From NCBI GenBank assembly GCA_003640385.1, contig RCAB01000001.1, positions 434,001 through 498,000 of the forward strand: a stretch of DNA of 64,000 nt. The letters run 5' to 3'. This document shows, piece after piece, positions 1 to 11,472 of the stretch. Source of the stretch: Setaria digitata. Lineage: Eukaryota; Nematoda; Chromadorea; Rhabditida; Setariidae. Every line of letters starts with the position of its first letter. The first letter of the stretch is position 1. The notes below the pieces were generated by a model. The model made no database searches and had not been told where the DNA came from. It saw nothing but the letters and a program-made list of their open reading frames with translations. Made by a program: the position numbers and the translations under genes.

Positions 1-56
1 TCCCACAAAAACAATGACACTGATAATGCCACATCATTCATTGTAAAAAGGCTTAC

Positions 57-1256
57 CCCTCCCATTGTGATGCCGTCCATGATCGCAATATACGGTATTT
101 TTAAAACACCGATTAAATGATTCATCGCGTATTCTTCGCGAAAAAAATCTTTATATATCGTATTTGATGGATCATTAGCTCGAGCCGAACGTGACACGGC
201 TAAGAATCAAAATTAAAAGAAAGAGCAAAACAATTTATGATTCACAGAGTTTTAAGCAGAAATTACATCATTTAATTTTAATTAAAACAAAATCACAAGA
301 AAAAAGAAATGAAATGTCGTTGATTAAGAAAACTACGCTTACCAATAACGTCACCACCGGCACAAAAAGCCTTGCCACCTGCTCCTTTGATAAGTATGAA
401 CGGCACATTTGGGTTGTTATTGAACCTCTAAAAGAATACTGATAGTCACATCTTATCTACATAATTATAACATATTCCCCATATTTGCATTGCTTTAAAA
501 CTAATGGCCGTTATTCTTATAAGAAACAAATGTAACTACTTTTATGGCCCAAAGTGTACATAGTTATATACTTTGTAATTTCTGCACTGTAATTCTCAGC
601 TTAAATTTAGGCACCTTGACTCGGGAATACATAATATGATCCATGTGGGCGGCAGGTCCCAAAGGCGTTGAGGCAATGATGACCGTTCCAAACATGAAAA
701 ATAAGTCCCATAAAAGCATATGTATTTCAACCGAGAACCTGTAGATAAGACTTTGACAAACTACGAAGAATCAGAAAATCTTTTCCTTCGATAAAATTCG
801 CTAATCGATTCTGAGTCAGCCTCCTTCCTATATCCAATATGATGAAGTTGGTTCGCTTGCTAATTATTAAGTAGAATGCTACAACAAACCTTCAGCATTG
901 GATACAGCTTGCGCACCATGTTGAGATTTAACGCATTTAAAGCTCTTGGTCGATTTAAGGTCACAATTAGCTTGCCATTTATGTTGTCCGCTAATATTTC
1001 TTTGTCAACTCCAACTGACAACAACTGAAAAAAATGGAGTAACCACTGTGACATCTAGCTGAAAACCTTCAATACAGAAATTAAAGTCCGTTAGGAATGA
1101 TAACAAAAATATTGAAAAAGGATATATTATCTAGAAATGAGTGTAAAGTAGTATATTTATTCTATTATTTGGGGGGAGGGCAAATAAGGATAAGAATACA
1201 ACCTTTTTGATTGTATTAAATGGAAAACGTTGCTGTAACGAATTTTGGAGTACCAT
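57..1256 (-). CDS. HIBCH: 3-hydroxyisobutyryl-CoA hydrolase (5' part, cut by window edge)
   Basis: Mitochondrial crotonase-fold thioesterase of valine catabolism that releases 3-hydroxyisobutyrate from its CoA ester. Four exons are visible on the minus strand, all in consistent phase: 1203-1256, 890-1024, 343-427 and 57-199; the rest lies left of the window. The start ATG at 1256 gives an Arg/Lys-containing, acid-free leader of about 20 residues that fits a mitochondrial presequence. Family motifs follow: [15 protein letters not shown], the oxyanion-hole segment [15 protein letters not shown], then [14 protein letters not shown] and the second glycine-rich segment [14 protein letters not shown]. 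The FFREEY block and the GITMGG form separate HIBCH from enoyl-CoA hydratases. The last exon ends at a clean donor (GTAAGC), so nothing looks broken. It is divergently oriented to the ribosomal protein gene starting at 2019. The 463-bp intron 428-889 contains a possible nested ORF, described separately. Confidence 0.93.
564..719 (-). CDS. possible nested 51-residue membrane micro-ORF in an HIBCH intron
   Basis: An ATG at 719 opens a 51-codon minus-strand frame to a stop at 564-566, wholly inside the third visible HIBCH intron (428-889). A good acceptor (TTATCTACAG, AG at 739-740) lies 19 nt upstream of the ATG, the arrangement seen at other probable trans-spliced starts in this window. The predicted product begins with a hydrophobic stretch ([16 protein letters not shown]) followed by a basic C-terminal half, like a single-pass microprotein. 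I do not recognise a family. The acceptor could instead start a cryptic or alternative HIBCH exon, and a frame this short can arise by chance. Confidence 0.25.
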   Translation of the reverse strand: MLLWDLFFMFGTVIIASTPLGPAAHMDHIMYSRVKVPKFKLRITVQKLQSI

Positions 1257-2018
1257 TGTTCCATGAAGATATTTCGGAAGCTGAAGGATAAAATTAAAAT
1301 ATATTTGAAAGTTAAAGCCCGAGAAATAATAAACTTAAACTTTTGTTCAAATAGAGTCCAGAAATCTAAACAATTTCACTCAGAATAACTGGAAAACATT
1401 CTTTCCAACGTAAAGAGAGAAAGCTGAATATCTTTTAGTTATTCGAAAGTTTCTACATAGGTGACACAACCGGTTGTTCTCATACATCGAAATTATTAAA
1501 GATTTTGTAATAAAAAGTTGCTTTCTCGCAGTACCAGCTAATGAGTGGGATCATAGCTTAAGTCAGATTGTTTTTAGTCGATTGCGTTTCAAAGTTTTGT
1601 CAAACTGCCGAGAGGTTTTCAAAGCAATGTTTTTCGCCTTAATACAGCAGAGCACGTATTCTTCAAAATTTACTAAATTTGTTAAGAAGTGAAGCTGGCA
1701 GAGAAAAACAAACTTGGAAGACACAGAGCAACTTTCACACACCCGAAGCCTCAATGCCACACATTATTGATGTTCACATCTTATATGACAATTAAAAGAG
1801 ACAAATTTCAAAACGCAAGCTAAAAATCGCTGACGATTTTCGACCCTCGCTCAGTTTGAAACTTGAGATTGCATGCAGGGTAGAAACCGGGATATCATAG
1901 TGACCGAGATTGCAGACCTAAAATACGTTGCGTAGAGGAACTGATGAGGATTGGGTGTGTGGTGGTGGGGAGAAGGATCGGTTGAACTGTATCGAAGGCA
2001 ATTGCAGGTGTGTTGACG
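1257..2018. promoter_or_regulatory. divergent intergenic region between HIBCH and RPSA
   Basis: This 762-bp interval separates two divergently transcribed genes, so it must hold both promoters or share one. I see no convincing TATA element. The right end carries a splice acceptor (GCAATTGCAG, AG at 2006-2007) 11 nt before the RPSA start codon, suggesting trans-splicing of that mRNA. Short open frames on both strands here (72 and 65 codons) overlap each other and have no protein-like composition. Confidence 0.45.
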
Positions 2019-3653
2019 ATGTCGGCAGGATTGGAGTCGTTTGCCTTGAAGGAGGAAGATGCCATGAAGCTTCTGGCGTGTCAAACTCACATTGGCGCCG
2101 CTAACTGTGACTTCCAGATGGAGCAGTACGTGTGGAAAAGAAGAGCTGACGGTTTTTCTTTTCGTTTCTCTTCTTCGGATTCCACATCACCTGTAATGCT
2201 CGTTCCTAAAGTTTCATGTTGCCCACCAAATGTTTCCTATCGATGCACTATTTTGTTAGTGTAACACTCTTGGGTATTGCCTACAGTCACTGTAACTAAG
2301 CTAACTTGAAACTGCTGCCATCATGTATAGCTGGGTAAATTGTATAACTGACTTGTTAATTTTAGGTGTCCATATAATACATCTACGAAAGACATGGGAA
2401 AAATTGCTGCTTGCTGCTCGTGCCATTGCAGCCATTGATAATCCAGCTGACGTTTGTGTCGTGTCGGCACGCCCATATGCGCAACGTGCTTTGCTCAAAT
2501 TTGCAGCTCATACCGGTTCTACGCCAATTTTTGGACGTTTCACTCCTGGTTGTTTGACCAATCAGATTCAAAAGCAGTTTAAGGTTGAAAATTTATCACT
2601 ATTTATGGCTTTGTTTGGAATTCTTTATTGCAATTTCTTTTTCTTCTGGGAAAGTTGATATAGGAACGTCAGTGGTTAATTTACGCAAATTTACGATCTG
2701 TCGGGTTTATTTATTTATTTTTTTTAATTCCCTGGTTGTTCGATTTTAGGAACCACGTCTTTTAATTGTTTCGGACCCTCGTGTGGATCATCAAGCGGTT
2801 ACTGAAGCATCCTACGTTGGTGTACCAGTAATTAGTTTTTGTAATACGGATTCACCACTGAAATTCATCGATATTGCTATACCTTGCAATAACAAGGTAT
2901 TTAACACTTAATAGGTCTTTTTCTCTTTTTGTTTAATTTCATTTTATCATATAATATGTACAAAAGAGCAGTTAATTTCAAAAGATTTAAGTATTCTCAG
3001 GGTTGCCTTTGTAGGGTGCTCAATCAATAGGATTAATGTGGTGGTTGTTGGCTCGTGAAGTCCTGCTGATTAAAGGCAAGATGACACGGCAAACAGGATT
3101 TGTACTCGATGATAAGGAAATCATGCCTGATTTATATTTTTATCGTGATCCAGAAGAACAGGAGAAGGAAGAATTGGCAGAGCCTCGCGAAGTAAAGGAA
3201 CCGTGGCCTGGAGTTCCGCCTCCCGAAGTCGCAAAAATTGATGAGGTTGTAAGATCCATTGGAATGGTATTTATTTAGCTTAGTTCCTTTGCTTTGCTTA
3301 TTTTTTTAATTCAATGCAACTATTGCGATAAAAATAGCATTAGCTTAAAAAACTATTACTGAAATGCTTATTCCGCAATGCTCATGTTTCTCGTCTTTTT
3401 TTTTACGGCTGTTTTTCTTGCGAAGTCTCTGCACTTTTTTGTATACATTTTCAGTCAGCTGTCTTTTTATTTCGTGATTTTATTATATTAATTTCAGTAT
3501 CAAACGATTGGTGGCGTCGAACCAGCGAAAAAATTGGATTTCAGCATGGTGGAACCAGTGAGCGATTGGGCGCAAGAAACAGAACGGGCCGTTCAACTAG
3601 ATACTGCACAACAACAAGAATGGGGTGCTTCAACACAAAATTCCAACTGGTAA
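2019..3653 (+). CDS. RPSA: 40S ribosomal protein SA (uS2; laminin-receptor family)
   Basis: Structural protein of the small ribosomal subunit, needed for 40S maturation. Five exons join in phase: 2019-2151, 2366-2583, 2750-2896, 3015-3266 and 3498-3653, giving 301 residues. The start is the ATG at 2019, not the in-frame GTG nine bases upstream, because an acceptor AG lies at 2006-2007. Family segments are clear: [20 protein letters not shown], then [51 protein letters not shown] and the highly conserved [14 protein letters not shown]. The C-terminal tail is acidic and ends [11 protein letters not shown], matching the Trp-containing acidic repeats of metazoan RPSA. A polyadenylation signal AATAAA is at about 3778. 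Length is slightly above the roughly 275-295 residues usual in animals. Complete and intact. Confidence 0.97.
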
Positions 3654-5035
3654 TATCAGGAATGTATTGTTGCTGATTAAGACTGTTTCAAAATTGGTTA
3701 TCATGAGTTTTGTTAATATGAGTATGGTTTAATTCCATATTTATTTATGGAAGATTTTGTTATAAATTAATTCATTAATAAATGCACTTCTCGTGGCGCT
3801 CTTCTCAGGAAGCTGTAGACAAATTTTCACAACATATGTACTTAAGTACCACAAAGTCGTGCGGATGAAGTACAGTGTGTTTTAAGTTTGAATAAGTTGT
3901 GCAAATGAAGTGGAGCAATAAAGTTATAAGGAGAGGAGATTTACCTTAATTTGGTGGTAGTACGTCATCTACGAATTGACATAATTCATTGGTTTAAATA
4001 AGATCTGTGACTCTTTGATCAACTTGATCAGCGTATGACTTGTTCGCTGGTTAGCTTACTTAAATCAAATTTTACTAAGTGGAAGATTTTTCCAATGAAA
4101 TGGAAACCAAGCTTCACATCTGAAGTGACGGAAGTTAGTAAATGAATTTGACAAAACCAGCCAGTGGATTGCTCTGTGCGGTAGAAGTGTTAAACTGTGT
4201 TAGGTGACAGTGGAGCAAGTTGGTAGCTCTACTGCTTTTCAGAAATACCGCTAACAAACAGTGTTGTGGCCTGAACATAAACCTTCTGTGAATTATTTCT
4301 TTTATTTATACTTGCTGGATTATCCTACAGTTAATTGGTGCTTTCTGGCTCGTACGTTACGGTGCTCTTCATAAAGACCTATAATTGAGAAGAAATGGGA
4401 TTCGGGTGTAACAGTCGTGCCCATTGAAGCTGAGGTGCAGGTGTCGTCGTTGTGTTGTTGGGGAACTTCTTAGCTGATTTTCTGCACAAGTATTACGCTT
4501 ATTGTTTTCATCTCTGTGGTTCTATTCGAGCAAATATTGAGTATAGTGGACAGTCATTTGTATTTCCAGTGGCAATTGAGTTCTATCTCGCAGGTCGTTC
4601 CTTTTCATCAGAAATATGAATATTTGTAGCATATTATGAAAGTTTTTACTATTGTAGCGGACTCTATGCCGGCATAATAACTAAGTGGAAATTCTTAGAC
4701 AAATTCATATTGGATTAAATTGTTTTCTTTAGATTTCTTTTCTGGTTCCTCAATATTAGCAGTGGCAGGATTCTTATCTCTTATAATTTTATTATCCAAT
4801 GGAAAAAAAAAACAATGGTTTCCAGCGGATTGACCCACTCTTTCTCCTCACTGAGGTGAAAATTAAGGTAAAAATGCCGGAAAGTTAGCTGAAGCCTATA
4901 CAGCTTAGGGATTTTTTCTTTCTCTCAGTTGTTTAGTTCGGTCTTTTAGCCTAGGCTGTTGATTATTCTTACCCGATGCACTTCTTTCATGCCGTTCTTG
5001 TTGAAATGATTTCACCTCACATCATAGATCAATTT

Positions 5036-5089
5036 TTGCTTCAGATTACATACATTCATGAAGTGATATTAACTATCAGAAGAATGAAG
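5036..5089 (+). repeat. 54-bp direct repeat, copy 1
   Basis: TTGCTTCAGATTACATACAT begins a 54-bp stretch that recurs at 5744-5797 in the same orientation with two mismatches. The spacing is about 700 bp and the flanks do not match, so it looks like a short dispersed repeat or the remains of a segmental duplication. Confidence 0.85.
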
Positions 5090-5743
5090 GTTTCTTGATT
5101 ATTACTTGCAGAGCAAACGTCGTCTCCCTGTAGGTTTTTCAATTTATATAGTTTAATTTACTGCACAAATTTGGTTTTTCACTTAAATCTCCTCTATTGA
5201 ACAAGAATTTGGTGTCTCTATAATTAGCTAATTACTGTTAGTGCCGAAATCACTCCTAAAAATACTCTTTCGCCCCATTTTTTGGAAAGAGGGGAATGCC
5301 TGATCAGTTAAAGTCATTAACCGATACCGATGTTGTAATTTTCTGTCAGTTTTGATGTTTGTGATTAAATAAGAATTGCTCAATTTAAAAAGTATATAGG
5401 CATGTCCGAAAATTGTACATTTTAAAACTGTGGAAATCGCAATTGTGTACCTAGCACCATTAATTTCATTTTTTATTTTATTGTGTGCAGGCCATCTTTA
5501 GAGTACTTTTCTTTGATTATCTGCGATCATTTTTGATTATTTCTTTTTATTTCTATCTGATTATTACTTCTAAAATAACCATGCAAAGAATTTAAGAAAC
5601 TTATAATAAATCTCTGTTACCCCTGCGTAATAGGTCCATACTTTTCAAATCCCTAAACCAACTGATTACTTATCAGCAGTTGTTGAAAATCATCTGACTA
5701 AATATTTTTATTTCTACTTGACTGTTAGCATGAGGGAAAGAAG

Positions 5744-5797
5744 TTGCTTCAGATTACATACATTCTTGAAGTGATATTAACTATTAGAAGAATGAAG
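5744..5797 (+). repeat. 54-bp direct repeat, copy 2
   Basis: Second copy of the element at 5036-5089, differing at two positions (A/T after CATTC; C/T in AACTAT). The copy falls inside a 60-codon open frame starting at 5744, which is therefore not a good gene candidate. Confidence 0.85.
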
Positions 5798-8700
5798 TAT
5801 ACTAGTTACGTTATCAACCTGACCAATTCTTCGAAAGTAGTGATGCTTAACACGTGCAGTCATTTCTTTTTGCGATTCAATGTTTTTCACTTTTTCTCCT
5901 CGAAATTGCTGACTGTTAAAAGATGATGAATGTTGACAAATTCTGAAGCCTGTATGTTTTAGGTATTCTCGTGATCTGCCATTCAAGTTCGACTTCGGTT
6001 TTATCTTAGTATTCCACTTGGACTTATTAGCATCCTATATTTATTAAAATAAACGAACTAATGAAGTGCATCCATAACACCTGAAGTAGACGACTTCAAA
6101 AGTGCATTAAAAGTTTGGCGATGTTCGCATACTCTTTTACCGTGAGAAAATCTGAGGAAATATGATCCACACAAGTGTTTCTTCAGTGATAATTTGCAGC
6201 CAATTTTTGCTGCAGTCTTCAGTTTTCTCAGAACTAACTTTTTGGTGCATCTATCTCGATTCATTCAGAGCAGTAATCTCGCATTACATTAATCAATTCA
6301 TCCGGATTAGGTAATATATACGTGAACCTTTTAATTTGCATTTAAATGGTTCAGCTGAGGCTTCTAATGTTTATCACAGGTGTTATTATAATAATTGTGA
6401 AGACCTTCTACATGAAAAATACTAATTTTCGAATGCGATAAAATGACTTGTTCACCTTGAGGACAAAATGACTCTAGATTCATTAATTAAACAGTAATAA
6501 GTTGCTATTTGTGCGGGTCATTTTCCGCCAGAATTGAAATTCCATACTTCACTTTGATGCCAAAAAATACTACTTGAGGAAGTTTACCGCTTGCTGGTCA
6601 ATGATTTTCTATTAATAGCTTTCCGATGAAACTACCGTTGATTATACTTCTTTAAGAAGATTCAACTGAAAAGATTCAGTATACTGCTCATCATCATCAT
6701 GTATATTCTTCATTCGCTCTTTTTCTGCTAATTTTCTGCACTTCAGCTTACTACACATGGTAATAGCAGTTTTTCTTAATCTTTGAGATGATCCCACTGC
6801 AGATCCATGACTTAAAATATTGCATCGCGTTCGATAAACTACAAAGGTGTTAAATTCAAAACTAAATATTATGAAACCTTGTTAAACTTATTTCGATCAT
6901 TTTGATAAATTCCTAACAGTCTTCTTTAAATTGTATATCAAGATTATCACTGCTATTAATTTGAATTAATGACTGGAGAGTGATTACTTAAAATATTCCT
7001 TTAGAAATCCATCTTGTGTGACATCTTCTGAGAATGAAGCAACCAATTCCCATCGAGCAAATTTGAAATAAACTTAATAATGCCAGAATGTTGAAATGAA
7101 TTGTAAACCTTATCGGAAGTCCAAGTTAGAAGTTGAAAGCAGGGACGAAATCATGGAATCATCTTTCGGATCACTCTCTATCCCCTTATGAATCCTGGAA
7201 AGTTAGACCAACGGCCAATGGCCCTACTGTGTAAATACAATCACATGAGTCATTGTTAACTTGCTCATTTTCCCTTTCTATTGTTGTCGTACTCCACAGC
7301 TGTTGTCATCGGTGCTTCTTCCATTATTCCATTCGAATCCATTCCCGATGTCTCTTCCTTCGCCTACACTTCGCACTGCACAGGATCTGTCGGCAGATTC
7401 TGCATTCCCTCTGTCTCACTTTTCATGCTAATGATAGCTGATTAGTGATATTGATAGTACTGAAATTCAGACTTCCATTGAAACATCTGGAAGGTTAGTT
7501 AGGCATGTTATTTAACTATGAGTAATCTCCCAGTGAATGCTTGTAAATTCTTTAGTGAAAGTGCCACTTCGTTTCAAATTTCACTTATTGAATAAGCAGC
7601 AAACTCTACTCTTAGTGTTCCTTGAGGATTGGAAAAAGTTACTTAAAGGCAAGACGTTTAAAATATACATTTTGAGTAATTCTGTTCTTCAATAGTGCAT
7701 GACTATAATGATAGTGCTTATGAATCCAAACACAACAGCTTATCTTTAATTCTTTGCTGCAGTGCGACTCATTTAGAATGGAACTTTTTCATACCCAAAT
7801 TCAAATGAAATGGTGCAATCTTTACTCGCAAACTTTACTCCTATCAAATCAAAGCAACTGTTTATAGGACTGAATCGGACATGAAATGCGACCGAATGAG
7901 TAATAAATTCCGATTTCGCACTTCCGTAGCACTATTGCATGCCGAAAGAATTCTCGATGCACAGAGGCAAAATTCTGACTCAATTTTAGGAGTGAGAGTC
8001 AGCGGTATGGAAATGTTTAATATTTATAAGGCCTTCCACGGACGTCTCAATACGTCATACTGGCGACGTGACGATGGTGAGAAGGTTTCATCGAGTTTGA
8101 ATTTGGAATCTTTCTTCACAATCCTCTTACCCGCTTAGTTTTACTTAATGTCACTCAGTTTCATTAGTTTTATTTCCTTCTGAATATTTTAAGTCTTAAT
8201 TAAATTTAACATTTCCTACCTTCCATTTTTACCAACAAACTTGCAAATTCTGTACTGTAAGCCGAATCATTCGTTTTGTCATGGCGACACGGATTCGAGC
8301 GAAAAAGAATGACAGTGGTGCTGAGAAGTGTCGGGATGAGTGTGCAAGGAACCACGTGATTCTCTTTCACGTCTCTTCAGTGTTCCAAGTTGTTGCTGCC
8401 TTTGAAGCTACCGTGAAGGACCAGTGGAAAGTGATGCTTAACGGGAATAACAAGGAGATTGTCGAATCCATAGTGACTTTAGCTGACTCTCTTTCAGCGA
8501 TCTCCCGCTCTGTCCATTTTACACTCTTTCAAAATCACGTTCTTCAAATTTTAACAACATTTTCTATCTGGCAAAGATCAAAAAGGTTACAGCCTGACGT
8601 GCGCTTTTTCACCTTCCCACGGCCTTCTGTCTTTCCATTTTCATGACCTGACTTGACCTGACATGATCTGGTGACCTTACCAGAATTGTAATATTATCCG

Positions 8701-10471
8701 TTCTCTATTAAGAGACCAATTAAAGACGGAAAAGGAAGCGAACAGGAAGGAGGAATTAATGGAGTCGAACTTAATTGTCTTTCTTGTTGTATCATTATAT
8801 ATCAACTTTTTAGTTGTTTTAGATTTGAAGTTTTTCAGAATACAATTGCGCTCCTTTCAGGACTGAAAAGTTTTCTTTCGTTTAAAATATTTACCAGTAG
8901 CAACACCATTTATCAAGTTGACAAGCCATGTATGTAATTGTCGTCATTTAAGGTTTTTTTTCTTAAAATAAGATATATCATTCTTCCCCCACAAACATTT
9001 GTTGGAATTGTGGAACTTCCCAGCAATATCGTAGATGTTGTTCTTGTTCTTCAACAATTTGTGAAAGAAGTGATAAGCCAAATGTAATAGCTTAAAATAA
9101 AGAGCCTAGTTCATCATTCGCTCACTGAGAATAGCATGGTGCTAGTTTTCGGGAGTTCGCATATATTAAATATTAGCTTTTCGAAATACTTTTGCAGTAG
9201 TTTCTAACCTTATTTGTTTATTTTGAATTTATTAATAAAAACTGCCAACTTGATCCTTAATTCATCATTTTCAAAATTTTACTGGATTAAACACATGTGT
9301 AGCACTTTACATTTTGGTAAATATATTATTCTAATTACTTAATCATTACCAATCATCATTAGACTAATTAGTGAAGCTAATGGAATGAGAAGTGGTTGAA
9401 AGATCAATTTATACGGTGAGAAGATTGGTGTTTACTAGATCTGTGAAGTCATTAGCAATGGCCAATTTCCTACAGCGCGAATCAGTGGAAAAGCGGTTTT
9501 ACATCCCTTCATTAATCATTAATTAATTTATCCATAATAAGCATTTGACCGATTTCTTACCTGTTTATTCCCTCGTATATGCCAATAAATGTCTGTTCTC
9601 TTGGGAAAGAGTGCAGTCAACTGTTTTTTACAACAATTAAAATGTAAGAGTACCGTCTGTGTTGAAACGAGCTATCATTTGAATTGATTTATTTTCGCCC
9701 TGTATTTTGAGCAGTTTGGAAGGAGGTTAGATCAGTGTTAGCGAACTGATAATAAATGTTAAAATTATTTTCCAATGGATTTTTAATATAGTCTTGACTA
9801 TATATTCATTCATTAGTACTAATCCTCCATTTCTCACCCTTTCATCAGACTGTGCAACATAACCCAATAATATTATCGTTACTCCTTCTTCTATTCGAAT
9901 TTGTGTCATCGTAAAGAAAGAAAAACCTTGCAAACAGAGAAAAAAATATGTTATTTTTGAAACAAATTGATCAGTTCTGTGCTTCTTTCTTTGATGGAAG
10001 AGGACGGCGCTTTCATAGATAATTTCCGAAATCGTTTCCGAAAATGTAAATAAGAACGAAAGGCTACTACTCATACCCCAGAGGGTGCTTTTCTACTGCA
10101 AAACTACTCCCGCTTGCTTTTTTTTTTGAATCTTATTCCATCAGTTTAGTTTTTGTTACATCGTTTTTAACAGTTTTCCTTTTTCTTTAACACATCCAAA
10201 ATTTCTACTCTTTTGTAACTCGTTCCACATCTTTTTAATGAAAATTTACCACTGATTCGAAAAACAAAAGGATTAAAGTGGGCGTACTTAAATAAATTTC
10301 TCTCCAAGCATTTTTTTGGCATCTAAAGGAAGCAGCGAACTATCGTTAATGTTAACTAAAGTCTTTCCTTTCTATTTTAATTCTTTATAGACGCCAATTA
10401 ATAAAATCAATTATAACTTAATTTTGGGAAATTTGTAAAAGATACATTATGTTGTAGTTTGCTTTGACGCA

Positions 10472-11367
10472 ATGGATTTGTTGGATCAGATAGCAATATT
10501 TCGTGGTTGCGAGCCGTCAGTCATCATTAGTTATATTGCGGTTGTCAGGGAAGTGTACTTGCATGCGTGTACCAATCTCAAGAAAGAACATATCACTCCA
10601 CAAGAAAGGTTATTTTAACTTAATCTCTTTAATTTAAGATTTAGGGACATTTTCGAAAACTTTGTAATGAATTATATTTTCGACGTCTTGTAATGTTGTA
10701 CTTTACCACAGTTAAATTCCTCCGTATTTTTTTCAGTTCTTTAATTTGTTATTACTCGTTTAGAGAAAAAGTATTCCCTTCATGCAAAACCGAAAAACGT
10801 TGCTTCCTGGATGAATGTAAAGTCTTTTAACGCCCAAAATATCGGCTGGATTGTTTTCTTTCGTAAAATATTTTCAGTGTCGAAAGCAGGCTAAGTTAAA
10901 TGAAGGGAAATTTTTTCATTGTGATTTAATGATTTACAAATAAATTATTGTTTTTAAATCCTTTAACGCTTATAGAATAGTTTTGATCCGTGCCTCTGCT
11001 TGGTACCACAAACGCCAAAACTCATTTCAGGAAAGCAAGAATGTTGGAGCAATGGAAACAAATTGAAAATCATTTTGCCAAGATCAAGTACGCGATGGTG
11101 GATTGTTGGCCACAGGGTAATGAATCTGATCTTATGGCTATCTATGTTTCAATTGCTTTATTATATTCATTGTACAAAGAAGTGTGCGATGAGGTAATCG
11201 TCTTTACTTTTTCTTACTTAATTTAAGCCTAACAATTTACGACGTTGTCATTTGGATTCTTTCAAACAACTAATTGTATATAATTTTCTTACCTTTTTCC
11301 GCAAATGTTATAACAGATCAAGAGGATGTTTATGGACTTGAACTGCTCCAGCTATCAGTTCAACTGA
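10472..11367 (+). CDS. small three-exon protein, tentatively Mediator subunit 30
   Basis: Three exons join in phase: 10472-10608, 11031-11193 and 11317-11367, with good donors (GTTATT, GTAATC) and acceptors (CATTTCAG, ATAACAG). The product is 116 residues, mostly helical and without signal peptide. I read it as MED30-like because the order of features fits: an N-terminal helix ending REVYLHACTNLKK, a charged turn, then MLEQWKQIENHFAKIKYAMV ending at a Cys where MED30 has KLRLVYDKC, and a short C-terminal helix EIKRMFMDLN where MED30 has LRNLIWDIN. That is pattern similarity recalled by eye, not an alignment, and identity is low. It is shorter than human MED30 (178 residues). If correct it is a head/middle-module subunit of the RNA polymerase II Mediator. 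Otherwise it is an uncharacterised small helical protein; the gene structure itself is better supported than the name. Confidence 0.45.
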
Positions 11368-11385
11368 GATGAGTCAGAAGATTCT

Positions 11386-11472
11386 AGTAACAGATTTTAG
11401 ATAATGAACGAATGATTGCAAAGATTTATTTTTGAAGTAATTTTATCCTTTCATTATCTAAAATCTGTTACT
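11386..11472. repeat. perfect 23-bp inverted repeat (hairpin with 41-nt loop)
   Basis: AGTAACAGATTTTAGATAAT starts a 23-bp left arm at 11386-11408; the right arm at 11450-11472 is its exact reverse complement. It begins 18 bp after the stop codon of the gene at 10472-11367, so it would lie in that mRNA's 3' UTR and form a stable stem. It may also be a small MITE-like relic, although no target-site duplication is obvious. Confidence 0.9.

Larger units (their letters stand above)
3654..10471. other. gene-poor interval, no supported gene
   Basis: 6.8 kb of AT-rich sequence with no family I can recognise. It holds the RPSA 3' UTR (to about 3790), a 54-bp repeat pair (5036-5089 and 5744-5797), and a few open frames that I do not accept as genes. 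The best two are a 7881-8138 plus-strand frame that meets a strong donor (GATG|GTGAGA) near 8078, and an ATG-initiated 121-codon frame at 8281-8646. In DNA this AT-rich, one or two chance frames of that size are expected over 64 kb. Confidence 0.6.

Noticed and set aside
2301..2571. Minus-strand ORFs opposite RPSA exon 2
   Set aside because: Shadows of the strongly conserved plus-strand exon.
2152..3497. Possible snoRNAs in ribosomal protein gene introns
   Set aside because: Ribosomal protein introns often host snoRNAs, but I saw no convincing paired C/D or H/ACA boxes by eye.
7881..8138. 85-codon plus-strand ORF meeting a GTGAGA donor near 8078
   Set aside because: No partner exon in phase could be found and no family is recognised.
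8281..8646. 121-codon plus-strand ORF starting MATRIRAKKNDSGAEK
   Set aside because: Slightly coding-like at its start, but the second half becomes Phe/Ser-rich noise, it has no acceptor near the ATG and no recognisable family; not enough to call.
9727..10074. 115-codon minus-strand ORF with an ATG, hydrophobic and Ile/Phe-rich
   Set aside because: No splice context, no domain, composition typical of translated AT-rich DNA; roughly one chance frame of this length is expected in 64 kb.
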